A DNA stretch of 60,000 nucleotides. Source: Tubulanus polymorphus. Taxonomy: Eukaryota; Nemertea; Palaeonemertea; Tubulaniformes; Tubulanidae. Below, piece after piece: positions 13,528 through 51,350 of this stretch (position 1 is its first letter; the number at the start of each line of letters is the position of its first letter). The notes beneath the pieces were generated by a model. That model had not been told where the DNA came from, searched no databases, and saw only the letters and a list, made by a program, of their open reading frames with translations. The position numbers were made by a program, and so were the translations under genes. The stretch covers positions 1,375,001-1,435,000 of the forward strand of contig NC_134029.1 in the NCBI RefSeq assembly GCF_964204645.1, in the 5' to 3' direction.

Positions 13528-13635
13528 GGACCCAGTTTCACAAAGAGGATTAAGGCCTAAATCGATTTAAGATAAACTGAATTAATGAAGAAATTAAATC
13601 GATTTAAGAGTTAAACCTTTTTGTGAAACTGGGCC
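13528..13635. mobile_element. MITE-like foldback, GGACCCAGTTTCACA ends
   Basis: 108 bp. The left end GGACCCAGTTTCACAAAGAGG (first 15 bases are the family signature) is matched by the reverse complement of the right end, GGGCCCAGTTTCACAAAAAGG. AATCGATTTA occurs in both arms, so nearly the whole element can fold on itself. Related to copies at 16.9, 17.8, 44.8 and 58.1 kb. Confidence 0.85.
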
Positions 13636-16600
13636 CTGAATAGGCTGCTGTGTAAGATTGTATCTGGAATTGAGAATAAATTGAGAATATATTTTTGTGC
13701 TTTTTTGTTCGAAAATTGCCGTTGTCCGCTGGTTCGGTCGGAAGTCATCCGTGGATCCGAGATGGGCAAACAGTGAAAGCCCCTGTTGGAGAGAGAGAGA
13801 GTTCCTCTCGAATTTGGCACTGTTACGGTAGAAATAACCACACGAAGACTTCTAACTGACGACGTTCTTTACATTCAAATTCATTCGAAACCAACTATAA
13901 AACTGGCCACGTCACGTGCGGGTCTCATTTATATACCAATTGGTCAGGTGACCGAGTCCCGCGAGTGACGTGAGCCTTTCATACAATAAACATAGCATAA
14001 TACATGTATAGCAGAATCAGCGATCGTATCATATATCATAACAGGCTCGAACGAAATTTTCTCAATTCTGCCCATCACAATTCATGTAGGGCCGGACAAA
14101 AACCAATTTTCAATTTCCTATGGATACTTGTTTTACGATCTGATGCCACGATCCGATGACTGAAAAAATTGCGCTCTCGAAATTTTCCGCAGCATCGGGA
14201 CCGATATTAGTGTGTGAAGTAAATGTGGCAATGTTTCGCCTCGGGTGGTATATCTTAGTTTGAATATTTTATTGGAAACTTTTCAACGACCGAGCGAACG
14301 AACGACGAGCAATTTAAAACAGCATCGATTTTATTTTATTATTAACAGTCGCGCCATGGTACGACGGCCTGACTCAACCGAGTATTCATTTATCATCAAA
14401 ATTCGCGGAGCAACGACCTTCGCACGTCGCGCATCGGGATTTTACTATTTATCGAATTAACCCGTCGAATTACGATCAGATTTATGCTTTAAATGGTTTA
14501 ATATGGCCAGTCAATATTGAATAGGATTATTCGTATGACGTCATGACCCGAAACAACCCTTATGACATGAAACGCGCGTTACCTTTTTATCAGACGTATA
14601 GTTCACACTTTGCCCGCTAGAGAGCACTCGTGTAATTTGTTGCGGGCATTTTTCAAATCTGATTTGTTGTTAATCAAATCGTCAGAGGATTCAGAGGACA
14701 ATTTTGAAGGAATATTCACATCCTAAAAGCGGTATATGAGATGTACTCAAAAGCAATTGTGTATTCGCTCACCATGAAATTTTGGTTTGGTGACATGAGC
14801 CGTAAAATTGTTTATGGACTTTTACAAGTCTCACAAGTACCCCAGGATCTGCCCTGGTCATAGATGAGCATAATTAATAATCTTTCTTTTTCAAAGAAAT
14901 TGAAACAATTTATAACATGATATCCATACATAAATATAAATAAGTATAAAATGTGCCAATATCAAATGAAGGAACCCAGTGAAGCAAATGCTTGTAGATC
15001 TGGGCACCCACTCTACACACAATCATTCTTCACAAGCATGCAGACATTCACAGATTCACACACAACATACCAGTACAGTAAACATGGCTCAGATAAATGA
15101 TTGTTTGAAATTCAGTATTTTAAGAGTTCATTGCTTTTAAATGATTGTTCGAGGGAATTTAGTGATTTTTTTGATTTAAGGTTGTTATTGGAGTTTTGCC
15201 ACATTATTGAAATAATTCATTTTCAACAAGAGGATGATTTTGGATCTCTCGACGACAGACAGAGCCGCGTGTCGGAAGCCACAGTACCGCTCCTCTCTGT
15301 ACTTATTCATTATTCTCGATGCACAAATCACAGTATTTGCCAGCTGCACTGATTGCGAAGGAAACCCTATGTAAATATAAGCAATCGCTATTTGCACTCT
15401 AGCCCAGAAATATTTCGTATAAGAGGCATGCGTATCGGATATCTGTAAACGCTGGACGCATCTGCACTCGTGTCTTTATTGATTTTCATTTGCCGCTTGC
15501 ATCTAACAAGAATCCACGCGGTTAAACAATACGATGAACCCTCTTCATACTCATTTCTCATATGACTTCATCTTCGTCACTAAATATCTCCGATAGTATG
15601 ATTAATCCGCCAGCTCCAGCTCCGACTATTCGTATTTCGAGCCGTTGTTCTCGTTTCGAAAAGGTGCCGCACGAAAAATTCCTCCGGAAAAAATCTCGGA
15701 TAGGACGTCGATCAATTAGGAAAAAGGCGAATGAATATTAAGTCATACAAATCAATTTTTATTTCAAAACCTGCGCTTAGATGTAAACTGTTCCAAACAC
15801 GGTAGTTTTACTAATAACATTGCTAATCCAGGAACCATACGTTACAAATTTATATCAACAACACGCACCGTCATCGTGATATCACCCCTTGAAATATCAT
15901 CTTTGATAGGGTATTACTCGATCGTATCCACCAGAAGAGGATTGTCGGCGGCGATATTGCCCGGGGTAAAGGACACGATGCGAATAAAGAATAAGTGGCT
16001 GCTTTAGCGGCGATGATTAAAAATGAAAATTGGCGAAAATATTGATTTGTCGAATAATAGTTCGTGCTTATCAAACATTTATCGGAAGCGTCGCTGGAAT
16101 CAAGGATTGAGGTCTCTCTATTTCTGTGTGTATGATGTCCATGCACAGATTTGATTTATTGACTGATATACAGAATCAAATCAGGCTGAAATCACAACAG
16201 AATTTGATTTATCGATGAAAGGTTTAATGCATCGTTCTCGTGTTGTACACGTCGTTTTAGGCGCCTTGTTTTAGAAGAAGTGTGAAATACGTTGCGGCAG
16301 CCGCGGTTTATTTCCGCTTGAATTCTTCTAATAAGCGATAATCCTCTAACCTCATAGTTTGTATATATAGGTTTCGCAATTGGTCATGGCTTCATAATTG
16401 AAAGTACTAATTACATACGCTCAGAGTTCTGAAAGTTAATTAATAATCATGATACATACACACGTCTGCGTAACGAACCGCAGTTCAAGGTCACGGGCCA
16501 GCCATAACCGCCATCTTGGTTCGTTCTCTCGTTTCTAACGAATCAACCGCTTTGCGCAACATGACGTTCCGTCTTATGTAAATCAAACAACTCCAACGTG

Positions 16601-16905
16601 AGATAAAAACAACTACAATTCATTCAACGAAACGGTTCTAAAAGAATTGCTTGCTCGGCGTTGTAAGAGCTTATTCGTAGATCGATCGATCGATCGATCG
16701 AAAAGCTGCTCTATGGCTGAATGCAACAAGACATTTACACAATATTCTGGCATGAATAATTAATGCACTAAAATTACGAGCAGCCATATAAGACTTTACC
16801 AGGTAATAGAGAGAAGGGAAGCAAAGCCGACATTCTATCTTCTAACGGTGAATAGATACATATATACCACAGTAAAACCTTGGCTTCTGGATAACAATAG
16901 CATTC
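13636..16905. other. Non-coding stretch, little recognised
   Basis: Apart from an (ATCG)n run at about 16680-16700, nothing stands out. The open frames are short and show no family motif. Confidence 0.5.
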
Positions 16906-17027
16906 AGGACCTAGTTCCACAGTCTGATCGAATTAATCTTCACCGTGTTACTTTCAAATAAGTTAAACTCCCTCTCTCTCTCTCTCTCGAGTCGAATTTC
17001 AACTCGGAACGGTGCAACTAGGTCCCT
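16906..17027. mobile_element. MITE-like foldback, AGGACCTAGTTCCAC ends
   Basis: The left end AGGACCTAGTTCCAC matches the reverse complement of the right end, AGGGACCTAGTTGCAC. A (CT)n run lies in the middle. Same family as 13.5 kb. Confidence 0.85.
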
Positions 17028-17760
17028 GGTTATCTATTTACAATATCATATCATATGAGTATATACATTCAATCAATCAATTGTATCATGATATTTATTA
17101 TACACTAATTTGTTGATCGAAAAAGAGCGTAATCAGTGACATATCTGACGAGACAGTTATTTGTCTGATGTATTATTCTATAAAGGCGGCGATCTTATTA
17201 ACATAGGCATCAATCGACAGCCTTGACCTCTAAGCTCTCCTCACACTTTCCATAGGACTTCACCGCAGAAGACATTTCCAATTGAAAATGAACTGCACCT
17301 TGCACCAGGTACATGGCCCAGTGTTTTGTTTAAGACGTACAGAGCCTGCTGACTTACACTGGACCCTTCGTCACCTTATGTCATTTTGACATTTTGCATA
17401 CGCATTTTCACGAGTAATCGTCCGACCGCTTCAGACTAAAATGGTGAATATTTAAGAGGGTGATTCAGGGCTGAAGATTGATACCTGTAATTAGCTTGTT
17501 TTTTGCAGCGCTGTTAGATGTATTGTGTGTGTTTGTTTTTAATGTATTGAACTATTGTACCCGCATTGCCGATACAAAATCTATACAAGATTATATTATA
17601 TATTCCTGTTATATATGAATCTCAATGAGGAAACATTTAAACTACAGAAACAATCGTGGAAATCAATCTCTTCAGAATAAGAGTCGATCGATGTATTCAA
17701 TATTTTTATTTGTACTGTTCGATTTCGGGAAGAGAATTAAAATTGTTTGCTACATTGCAG

Positions 17761-17898
17761 GGGCCAGTTCCACAGTCGAGACTTAAGTTCAAAAGTGGGC
17801 TTAAGTCTTAAGATTCATCTTAAGTTGTTAGATTGGCTATAGAACTAACATGGTCTTAGACTGAGCTTAAGTCTAAGCCATGACTATGGAACCGGCCT
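17761..17898. mobile_element. MITE-like foldback, GGGCCAGTTCCACAGTC ends
   Basis: The left end GGGCCAGTTCCACAGTC pairs with the right end AGTCTAAGCCATGACTATGG-AACCGGCC-type sequence. The arms are rich in CTTAAGTC. Same family; the inner part resembles fragments near 9.9, 28.0 and 58.65 kb. Confidence 0.8.
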
Positions 17899-18218
17899 CA
17901 GAAGACTCGTGGTTTTAACGATGCTGCCTATTTATTTTTGAAACCGAGTCTTGGCTTTAATGACGTCATATTTGAACCCTGTTATGATCAATAAACAGCA
18001 GACCTCACAAACACTTAATTCGAACTTTAAATTTGTTACATTCGAGAAATTAGACTCTATCAACCCAGAAAGGTTTAAATTCAATCTTAATTTCAGAAGT
18101 GTTGGTTGTTATTTTTGGGCAATCCGGTTGCCATTCCTCTAGAATCTATTTGCGATTTTCATACTGTAGCAAAACATACCAATTCGTAGAAAAACCTTCT
18201 ACATTGTATGCGTCTATA

Positions 18219-18502
18219 GCCGCTTACACACTACCGCTTGTTAGTCCGTTCTAATTTGGCCCGTACCTGGATTTACAACGGACCAAATCAATGTTGTGCG
18301 TTCCCACGTTTCAAATCGGCTGTTATCACTGGTCCAGCTAGACGCTAGTTAATCAAAGCAGCTTCTATTCATACACAGCGAAATGGCAGTTCTAAATTCT
18401 AGAACGGACCATTTGTTTGCTGGACAAGTCGTTTCTGGTTCATTCTAGAATGGCACGGACTAAATTCAGAACGGTTTAAATAACGTACAGCGTGAACGCG
18501 AC
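18219..18502. mobile_element. Foldback (MITE-like) element of about 284 bp
   Basis: The left arm GCCGCTTACACACT ... TTAGTCCGTTCTAATTT matches the reverse complement of the right arm (GTCGCGTTCACGCT ... CCGTTCTGAATTTAGTCCGT) over about 50 bp. The middle carries further TCTAGAACGGACC-like copies. No coding. Confidence 0.75.
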
Positions 18503-20949
18503 TGACCTATGAATGTATGACCAGTTATGACCAGCAGGCGACATGTTTGATTCACCTGATTGATTATTTACATATATAGGAAAATCTGCACCTGAAACGA
18601 CGTTATTTCTTTACATATCCTTAATTTTGCATTTTATTAAATCATACTGTACATTGATTATACATCATATATATATATATATACATTACACATCGTATAT
18701 CAGGCGCGGCTATGGGCGCTAAAAGTAAATCAACATTCTAGAAAATAAAACACAGGGCACACAGCAAATACATCAGCGACATCAAATTCTGAACGCTAAC
18801 TATAATTATCTAAATTTTCTGAATCACTTTTAAAGAACGTTTTTCTAATAATTGTTATTATCAATAAAACAAATATATTAATTTAAGCGCATACAAATCA
18901 GCGGGCCAAGATAACGATAATCCTTAACGAGAAAAAATGTCATGATTATTTTATATAAATCAATCTATTTATTATTTATCTACTAAGATAATTCGAAGAG
19001 CGAGAGCACATTAGTAAACATATCAAATAGGAACAAAACGTCATTATAATAGTAGCACACATTAAACCAACGTAGATATCATTATTACCCCAACCTGCAT
19101 TCAGATTGCCTACAAATCGAACATTTTTTGAAGATCCGATTTTTCGGTATGGGGACCGTTTACAGACTATCTGCTTATTAAGTTTTTCCAAAACTTTAAG
19201 GCAGTTTTCGATTGGTCTCTTCCAATTCTGATTTTTTTTCTGGGGCTATCGTTTCGACCAGAATACGCTCCACCTAATCCGAAATATCTCAATCTATAAA
19301 CCTGATAGAAGCGGCCGGTATAAGAAAGAGAGTTTGTAATCCGGAATTGCAATATTCTTAAACGTAGAATTGAATTGTGCAATACTGCGCAACAGCCCCG
19401 TGACAAGATGATCAAATAAATAGACCTTTCCTATATTTCCTCTTTTAGAAAGCCTGGCAATAATTCCAGAATGACATGAATTACGAAATGTTTCGAACTG
19501 AACCTCTCAAGAAACGCCGCAATATCGAGATTCTATTGTTCAGTATTTCATTATGTATTTCTAAGTCATTCATACTGGTATGAATACATCATCTACTCTC
19601 AGTGTTTATTACGAGGATGGTGTGTTCAGTTGTTAATTGCGTAGGGCGGTTCTAACGAAGAGCCAATTTGAAATGAACACGTGAACCACTCAAGCTTTAA
19701 TTAGAAAACGCCGCGGGACATTTTTTATGCCGATCGAAAATATCAATACAGTCAAATCTTAACTCACTCGTCGCTGTTATCGTCGTTTTATCGTCGCTGC
19801 CTTTTTTTCTGATGACATGTTAATCATAAAAATGTGTTCGATTGACCCGGTGGTATTCTAAAAAAAGTATAGCGTCACGTGATTCATATGCTACTATACC
19901 ATCAATGCCTCAGTGTTTAACGGATAGGAATATAAGCCAAAGCTCCCTGGGTTCGGGTCAACAGTTTTGGGAATATTTCAATTCGAAATTAATCAAATAA
20001 CTCACCAATAAAAACATCATCAATTTTTTTACATCGTCACATTTTTTCTTATCGGTTTGTGCTTGTAAAGGATGTAATAGATCTTAGTCATTGTATGGAT
20101 TAAAACATGTTTAAAATGGGGACTGAGCAGGCTTGTTGCGAAGAGCTTCAAGAGATTGTTAATGATCCTATATAAATAGATTTCTCACTGTATTTCATGA
20201 TTGTATCTAAAAATGGCTGTTTGGAAAGAGCCGAAACTATGTGTGGCTTCAAGAAACATTTTAATGTTTATTATTTTAGACGCAATTGTGCGATTTCGCT
20301 TTTAGTTTGCATAGTCGCAAATTTAGAAATCATCGTCAGTTGAAACCTGATTTTTGTACCACTTTTACCAGAACTTCTCCTCAAATTAATTCAATACTTC
20401 CTTACAATAATAAACCGTAACAAAATCTCGATAATTGCCGCCTCGTCGTTTGGGCGCAGATCGAAATAAATGAATATCATAATTTATTATAATGCGCATA
20501 TGAAATCATGGCGAATATCTATAGGAATTAAGGCAATTTTTTGGAAAAACGATCTGAAAGCGACAGAGCACCACACGTTGGTTTAGCTCAAAACCTCTGG
20601 CACCGTATTGTTCCATACAGTTTCTCTAAACAATCAAATAGAAAATCACGCGATTAACGACAATAACTGATCGAACTATTTACATAATACATGTGTATTT
20701 ATATATATAATCACATGACTAAAACGTCACAACTGACGTATGTCGGACACGTAAGCCTACGCGCTTAAAATAGTCCCGATACATACACGCCACGCTAGGG
20801 TTACTACTAATAGGTGGCGTTACAGTGCAGGCATTATTTTCGTTTTGCCGCGGACAAGTTGTTTTTTGTAAGAGTGTTATTGGGAGGGAACACACACCTA
20901 GCAGGTTAAATCATTATTCAAATGTCAATCGACCGTTAAAATTCCCGAT
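18503..20949. other. Non-coding stretch downstream of the receptor gene
   Basis: AT-rich with a short (TA)n at about 18668-18683. Nothing else was recognised, and I see no other gene converging on the receptor gene. Confidence 0.5.
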
Positions 20950-20955
20950 TTTATT
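20950..20955 (-). terminator. Candidate polyadenylation signal of the receptor gene
   Basis: On the minus strand the first AATAAA I noticed after the stop codon lies about 270 nt downstream. Its place is plausible for a short 3' UTR. AT-rich DNA gives many chance matches, so this is weak. Confidence 0.3.
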
Positions 20956-21226
20956 ATTATTCTAGACATTTTTAAACTCCGGTTAGTAATAAACAATTAA
21001 CCACATACTGCCTAACAACAAACTCGACCTCGTCGCGGCGGTTCAACATCGACTAAACCTAACTGTTGAGTATCCACTCGTGCTACTTCCGGTTCGTCGA
21101 TTCTCGTTCCGTGTTCGCAGCCGCCGATAGAGGGCTCTGCCGCCGCAAACTGCGCGCTAAGCTACAAACGATAAGTGAATTAATATCACTGGAAGAAAGC
21201 CATTGGTACCGAGTCGGTAAACGTTA

Positions 21227-45705
<24,479 letters not shown>

Positions 45706-45777
45706 AGTGCATAATATCCTAACCCGCAATCATCACCATCATCAACATAATCGCCATCGACCTCCTCCGCCTCCTCC

Positions 45778-45783
45778 TTTATA
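45778..45783 (-). promoter_or_regulatory. Possible TATA box of the receptor gene
   Basis: On the minus strand TATAAAGG lies about 75 bp upstream of the ATG at 45705. This would suit a start of transcription near 45750 and a short 5' leader. There is no other support, and an upstream non-coding exon cannot be excluded. A CpG-richer stretch at about 46060-46720 is another promoter candidate. Confidence 0.25.
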
Positions 45784-46740
45784 CTATTCTAGATGGAATA
45801 CATCGTTACCGTTGCTGTTCCGGCGAACTGCGCGATGACCGTTACGTTTGAATCCGACTGTGGGAATCCGTGTACCGTACGATGGTTGTATAGTGATGGT
45901 GTTTTCCCAGCGGATCAGTGGACCGACGGCGATATCGTTTCGCTTCCAAAAATAACAATAATGATAGCAAATCTTCTCTGCGACGCTGAGCGCCGATAAT
46001 GAAAGAAATCCACAGATTCTGCGATATCCGTGTATCCAGTTTCCAACTCCCAATCAATCAAACGCGACCGAACCAGCAGCGGAGAACGATCGCCGCCGAT
46101 CGAGTAGAAAAAAATGTTTATTCCGCGGTAGCTATGGCCAATAAGTCTTCAAACTCGGTATGAGATATTGCGGAGTCTGTATAATCACTGTGATACGTCA
46201 TTAGTATGAACGCGGGCGGCGCGTTCCTTCAGCGAGTACCGCCATTCTTACCAGCAGAAGAAGCTTACTGGAGCTTCATCGCATCTTACACCGTAACGAC
46301 AAAGCGAAATATATAACGGTGGTGATAGCCGTATAGCACCTTCCGCCGCGAGGAACTGTGCAATCTACTCTTATTGTTAGTAACTTAACGACATTCGTAA
46401 ATCAATGAAAGCTATGTGAAAGGTGTTTTCCTCTACTACTGATGATAAATTAAATCCAATAAAAATTTCAACCGTCACATAAACACTTCCAGCAGCAGCA
46501 GCGGTAGTACCAGTAGCGCATATACGCCTATCGAAACTTGACGGTATCGAGAAAAAAGAGCGTTGGAAATACGGTCGTTTTGTAAAAGCGTCGATATCGC
46601 AGTGAATCGGTGATCACGGTGACTCCTAGTGTGTATGTGACGACTATAAACAAGCGATACGGGTGAGGGTTAACGTGCAGAGCGAGGACTAACAGGTGTT
46701 TCCGTGTAGGGCGGTTAGCGACAACTACAGCGCACCAATC

Positions 46741-46822
46741 TCTCTCTCTCTCTCTCTCCCTCTCCCTATTTCTATCTATCTATCTCCCTCCCTCTCTCTC
46801 TCTCTCTCACTCTATCTCCTCT
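46741..46822. repeat. (CT)n / (TATC)n / (CCCT)n low-complexity stretch
   Basis: CT run, then TCTATCTATCTATC, then CCCTCCCT and CT again. About 1 kb upstream of the receptor start codon. Confidence 0.9.
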
Positions 46823-49800
46823 CCGCGTTCATCTCTTGACTCTTCGACCGACCGTCACTGTGAATTTATGAATGCGTGTAAAGATTTGGATGACACGAGA
46901 GCTGGAGCAATGATGGATGAAAAATACCATAAAACTTGTACCGACGAATAAATATATAAAACGTGAACGGAGTTTACATTATCTTTTCCACTATTGCTCT
47001 GAGGCGTAGTAGTAATAAATTCCACATTAAACCCGAACGCTTTTCGACAATATCTGCTTAAGATATTATCACGAATTCCACGCGCGGTATTGGATGACAA
47101 TAATTTACGATATAAAGCTATTTGTTCCACGTTAAGACGTGTTTTTAGCCTATTATGTAACGATTGAATTTCATTATTTCTGACAACAAACGTTGACTCT
47201 ATCGAAATCCGAATTGAAGTTAAGAATTTGTTATCGAATTATGAAAATAGCCTCGATATTAGCCGAGGTTGTTGAGTATGGAACGAAAATATTTTCAGAT
47301 ACGTTTATATACATAACACGCTTCTGAATAAGTCTAAGATTTCCTTCATTAATTCTTGTAAATATTATCAAACTTTTCCTCATCAACTTTCCACTGGTCG
47401 TATAAATGATCAACCTGTCTGACCATGAGTTCGATTAGAAAAAAATTGTGACAGTTTTGAAAATGGCTCATAGCAATGAGTCAAAATAGTTATTCTTCGT
47501 AATTGTGGGATTTTTCTTCAATTGAATTATACACGGTGATTTGTCTATGGAATTCTGGAGCAATAAACTGTGGTTGTTTGATAATACCAGCACGCTGAGT
47601 TGTGTGTGAGTTAAAGTCTAGTCGTATTTTCATTATGTTTCGTTTATCTTTGCCCGGAGCCTTCCTTCCTCCTGTCAAACTGTTCGGTAATTAATTCAGT
47701 GCATAAACACTGCACACTCTTTCATAACACTGCAGTGCCTGTCTCAAGGACAAACTTGATGACACTCTTCTAACAATGACGATTCCTAACGAAGCAAGTC
47801 TGTATCGCAATCATGTTCGAATATAATTCGCAGATATAATTCATCAGGGAAGAACCGTTAGACTCTTAGTTTCTTCAATAGAAAACATCGAACGGATCAT
47901 TCTCAAATTTACCAAATATCTCACGTATAAGTCTATTTAATTTCCCTTACGTCGCCATAATCCCGCATTACCATATTTTTCACGGCACTTTTCGCTGATG
48001 CCGGATATCATTGATGGATGTGTGATTTGATAAATGATGGACAATTTCATTAGCGAGAGAGGAGAAGCTTTTTGAAATATTGAATCGTGATAACCGGACG
48101 TCCGGTTTAAGACGCCACCTGCATCCTGAAGACACAATGTCCAGACTACGCGAGATATGTCTCCTGCTCAACCGGGGCAAAATATCATTCATATTTGATG
48201 AAGTGCTCACGCGCTGTCTGGAATATCTCCACTCTCCTGGTGGTCGTAATGAACTGTCCCCAGAGATGTGAATTTAAGGCTCGCGCTATATCGTCGTCCG
48301 TCTAATTAATACATGTACGAACGACTGAACGTCGTCATTAGAATACGATTATTACAAGGTTTTAAACTGATTCATACGATTTCATCAATTGCGATTAAAT
48401 CTCAATGAAGCGTTATCAATACCGTCCATACAGGACCCGATTCCAAAAGTTGTCGGTTCCAATTTTACTCTTTGCCAATGATACACTTCAATGTAAACAA
48501 AACAATTCAGTAAATTCAACTGACCATTCAACTATATATGTACTTCGATTTCCGATTTAGAAATAGAGCCTCCTGTTTCGCTCCCGATGGTGTGGTGGGG
48601 TCACACCAGATAAGTTTGAAATCAAACCAATAAAATAAGAATAGATAAGGAGACAATCACCGCTATCTCAAGATAGAAAAATAGTTTCATTTTTCAGTCA
48701 CATCTTAACCGAAAACTATAGAGAGCATCCACCAGGAAGCTACGGTTGCGGTAGTCAGGATGAAAGAAGAGAATATCTAAAAATTCTATATTTTCTCAGG
48801 CGCATAATCATTCATAACACCATCATTGTGTATGCGGTCTTTTTCAGTGTCACTGATTCATCGGGTGCAGATGCTTTTTTCTGCTTTTATTTCCACGTAT
48901 ATTCGATGTCGTCGCCTTCTCTAAGACCTCGGTTGTCATCATATCGAAACCTATTGCATAGATGGGGGTGTCATTTCAGTCAAAGTACACGTCACTCCAG
49001 TCGCGATGTCACTGAACTCCATAGCGGTTTCGCAAAAAAAGAAACTCCGAAGCCTGAGCGGTTTCGTATAAAAGACCATCGAATTGCGACAAATTGCGAC
49101 AACATGTTTTCAGGTTTTTCTGTAAATACCGGTCAAGATGCAGCTACACTCAAATAACCACTCTACTTACAAATAGAATGAGCAATATCGTCATACATTG
49201 AATAGAAATAGTTTATATAGGGCACACGAGTGCTCCGATAGAAATTGTTCCGACGATACATAATCTATGTTGCAAAATAAATGTTAAGACTGATGACGCC
49301 ACGCACGAGCCACTAGTCTGATAGACTGTTTTAATATCATCACGTTCAGGTGGACACAACACTCCACTTCAAACCTCTAGTTCACACTAACGGCTAAGTA
49401 TGGCTTCCCACACCAGAACGGGCTGTATGTAAATTAGCAAACCGCCAAAACCAATTATCTATCAGTATTTATTCAAGCCGAGTAAAAGGTCGATTGTGGA
49501 TTGGGTGTTCAGGTATCCGCCATGAAAATCGGTCTTCATAAATAATTCTATTGCAATTATTGAAGCGTCAAGTTGGCGTCGATTGATTCGTTCCTGTAGC
49601 ACTAAGTATCATTCACAGTTTTTACTCAATTTACTCACGCGACCACAAACCGTGAGACCAAGGTTAGAACTGATAATTGAAAACTACTATTCACGTCGGC
49701 TTCCGTTCCATCAAAGAAGCCCCCATCCCCAGCATTAAAACGACAGTCCCGAATGAATCACAAGAACACTGTATGTAGTACGTGTTGGTTTAACGTGGAA

Positions 49801-51269
49801 GAAACTAACACCTGTTTCTGATTCGGAATCGAAGTCTAGAATGGGTTTACGTAATAAATGTTATAAAGATCCATCCGCGCTGAAGCTGTTCCAGGAATCA
49901 GCATTCGATTATTGCAAGGGCTCGTATTTGAAGTTTGGGGGTAAATAGTAGCTTAGGTTTTTGCATGAATACTCATGGAGTGTTGCGGGTGTTTTTCGTG
50001 AAGACTTGTCACTAAACCAGGAGAATTCTGTACGTCGAATGACTATAGTTGTATGACGTCTATCACTAGATCCTAAACAGCGCCTTTTAATCATCGGGTT
50101 CGTTTTAATTACAGAAAATTCTAAAGGATCAATTCCATTGAGGAAAATATTCCAATCTGTTGTTACGAGTTGTTTATGACTTGACGTTATGCGAAAAAGC
50201 CATAAAGCTCACTCGCCACAGTCGCTTTCTTTCATGATTCGTCGAGCTCCACCCCTAAAATCATTCACCTAAATTCCAGTATCAGCAGTTTGGAATTCAG
50301 TGTAATTAGAACCTATGAAGGTTGCGTAATGCGTACACTAACCTACCTGTTATACCTTTCATCTTCTTAACGATGACTCATTCATTTTTAACAACTTACC
50401 TAAAACGAGAGAAAAAAAAAATGACGGTAAAGCATCGATCATAAGGAAAGAAAAAATATCAAAAAGTAACGTTTCGACAAATGCGCGCAGAGAGTTCACT
50501 GAAACTCGAAACATCTTTTCAAGAACAATATTTTTTGTTAGTTTTCCAGTTTGAAGATCTAACGCGTCTATTGCTTTATATTGTCGACCATCGGTACAAA
50601 TAATACAAAATAAATCATAAAGGATCAATTAAGTTGTTTTAGATTTGGATATATCGATAATTGAATTGATTTGACCGGCAACCAGTCCATTCTCGATATA
50701 GTGATGACATAGCGCACATCCTCTCAGAAAATACTTGTTGAAATTCATCAAAAATAAAATGTATTTGATTACAAAACGAACGCCGAAATACATAACACTC
50801 GTAATCGTTATTTTGAAACGCCAATATCGATGACGTAGTGCACATCGACTCACACAGAACCCCTTGAATAATGCATACTAGGAATCAATTTATATAAACA
50901 TTATTGTTACGGTTGTTACGGTTTCAAAATGAATGAAACCAGGACTGGTTGGCTTCATCAATGATGCCATCTAGCGATGAAGCTTATTGATGATACGGAG
51001 CAAGTTTTCCGTTGTCGCCATCTATCACTGTCTCACACAACAAGTATCAAAGTATTTTCTGGAATAACTCAAAACCTTCTCATGAAAGCAAGATCAATTT
51101 CGTCAATTTCTTTGCCGTTTTCAAAACTCTAGTCACGAATTTCTGAAACACACAAATCCGTGAAGGATACAGTGTCATGGAAATACCCAATTTAGTCACC
51201 CATAATAACCCATCATGAAACATTGTCTGTTAGAAAAATTAAGTTCAAAAAAAGTGTCCATTAGTTTTT

Positions 51270-51350
51270 CAGTTTATTCCTGAAGATGGCTATGATGTCG
51301 AAACGTTGAATAAAATACTGACTCAAGGAAACATTTAATTCTTACTGTGG
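51270..51350 (+). mobile_element. Retroelement-like remnant with hammerhead-like core
   Basis: CTGAAGATGGC at 51280, a short stem GGC/GTC, then GAAACGTTGAATAAA, and 30 bp on TGTGGGATT. The modules and their order match the remnants at 4.4 kb and 23.9 kb read in the opposite direction. No protein is left. Confidence 0.6.

Noticed and set aside
48828-49157. 109-codon plus-strand frame
   Set aside because: Low-information composition and no homology that I recognise.
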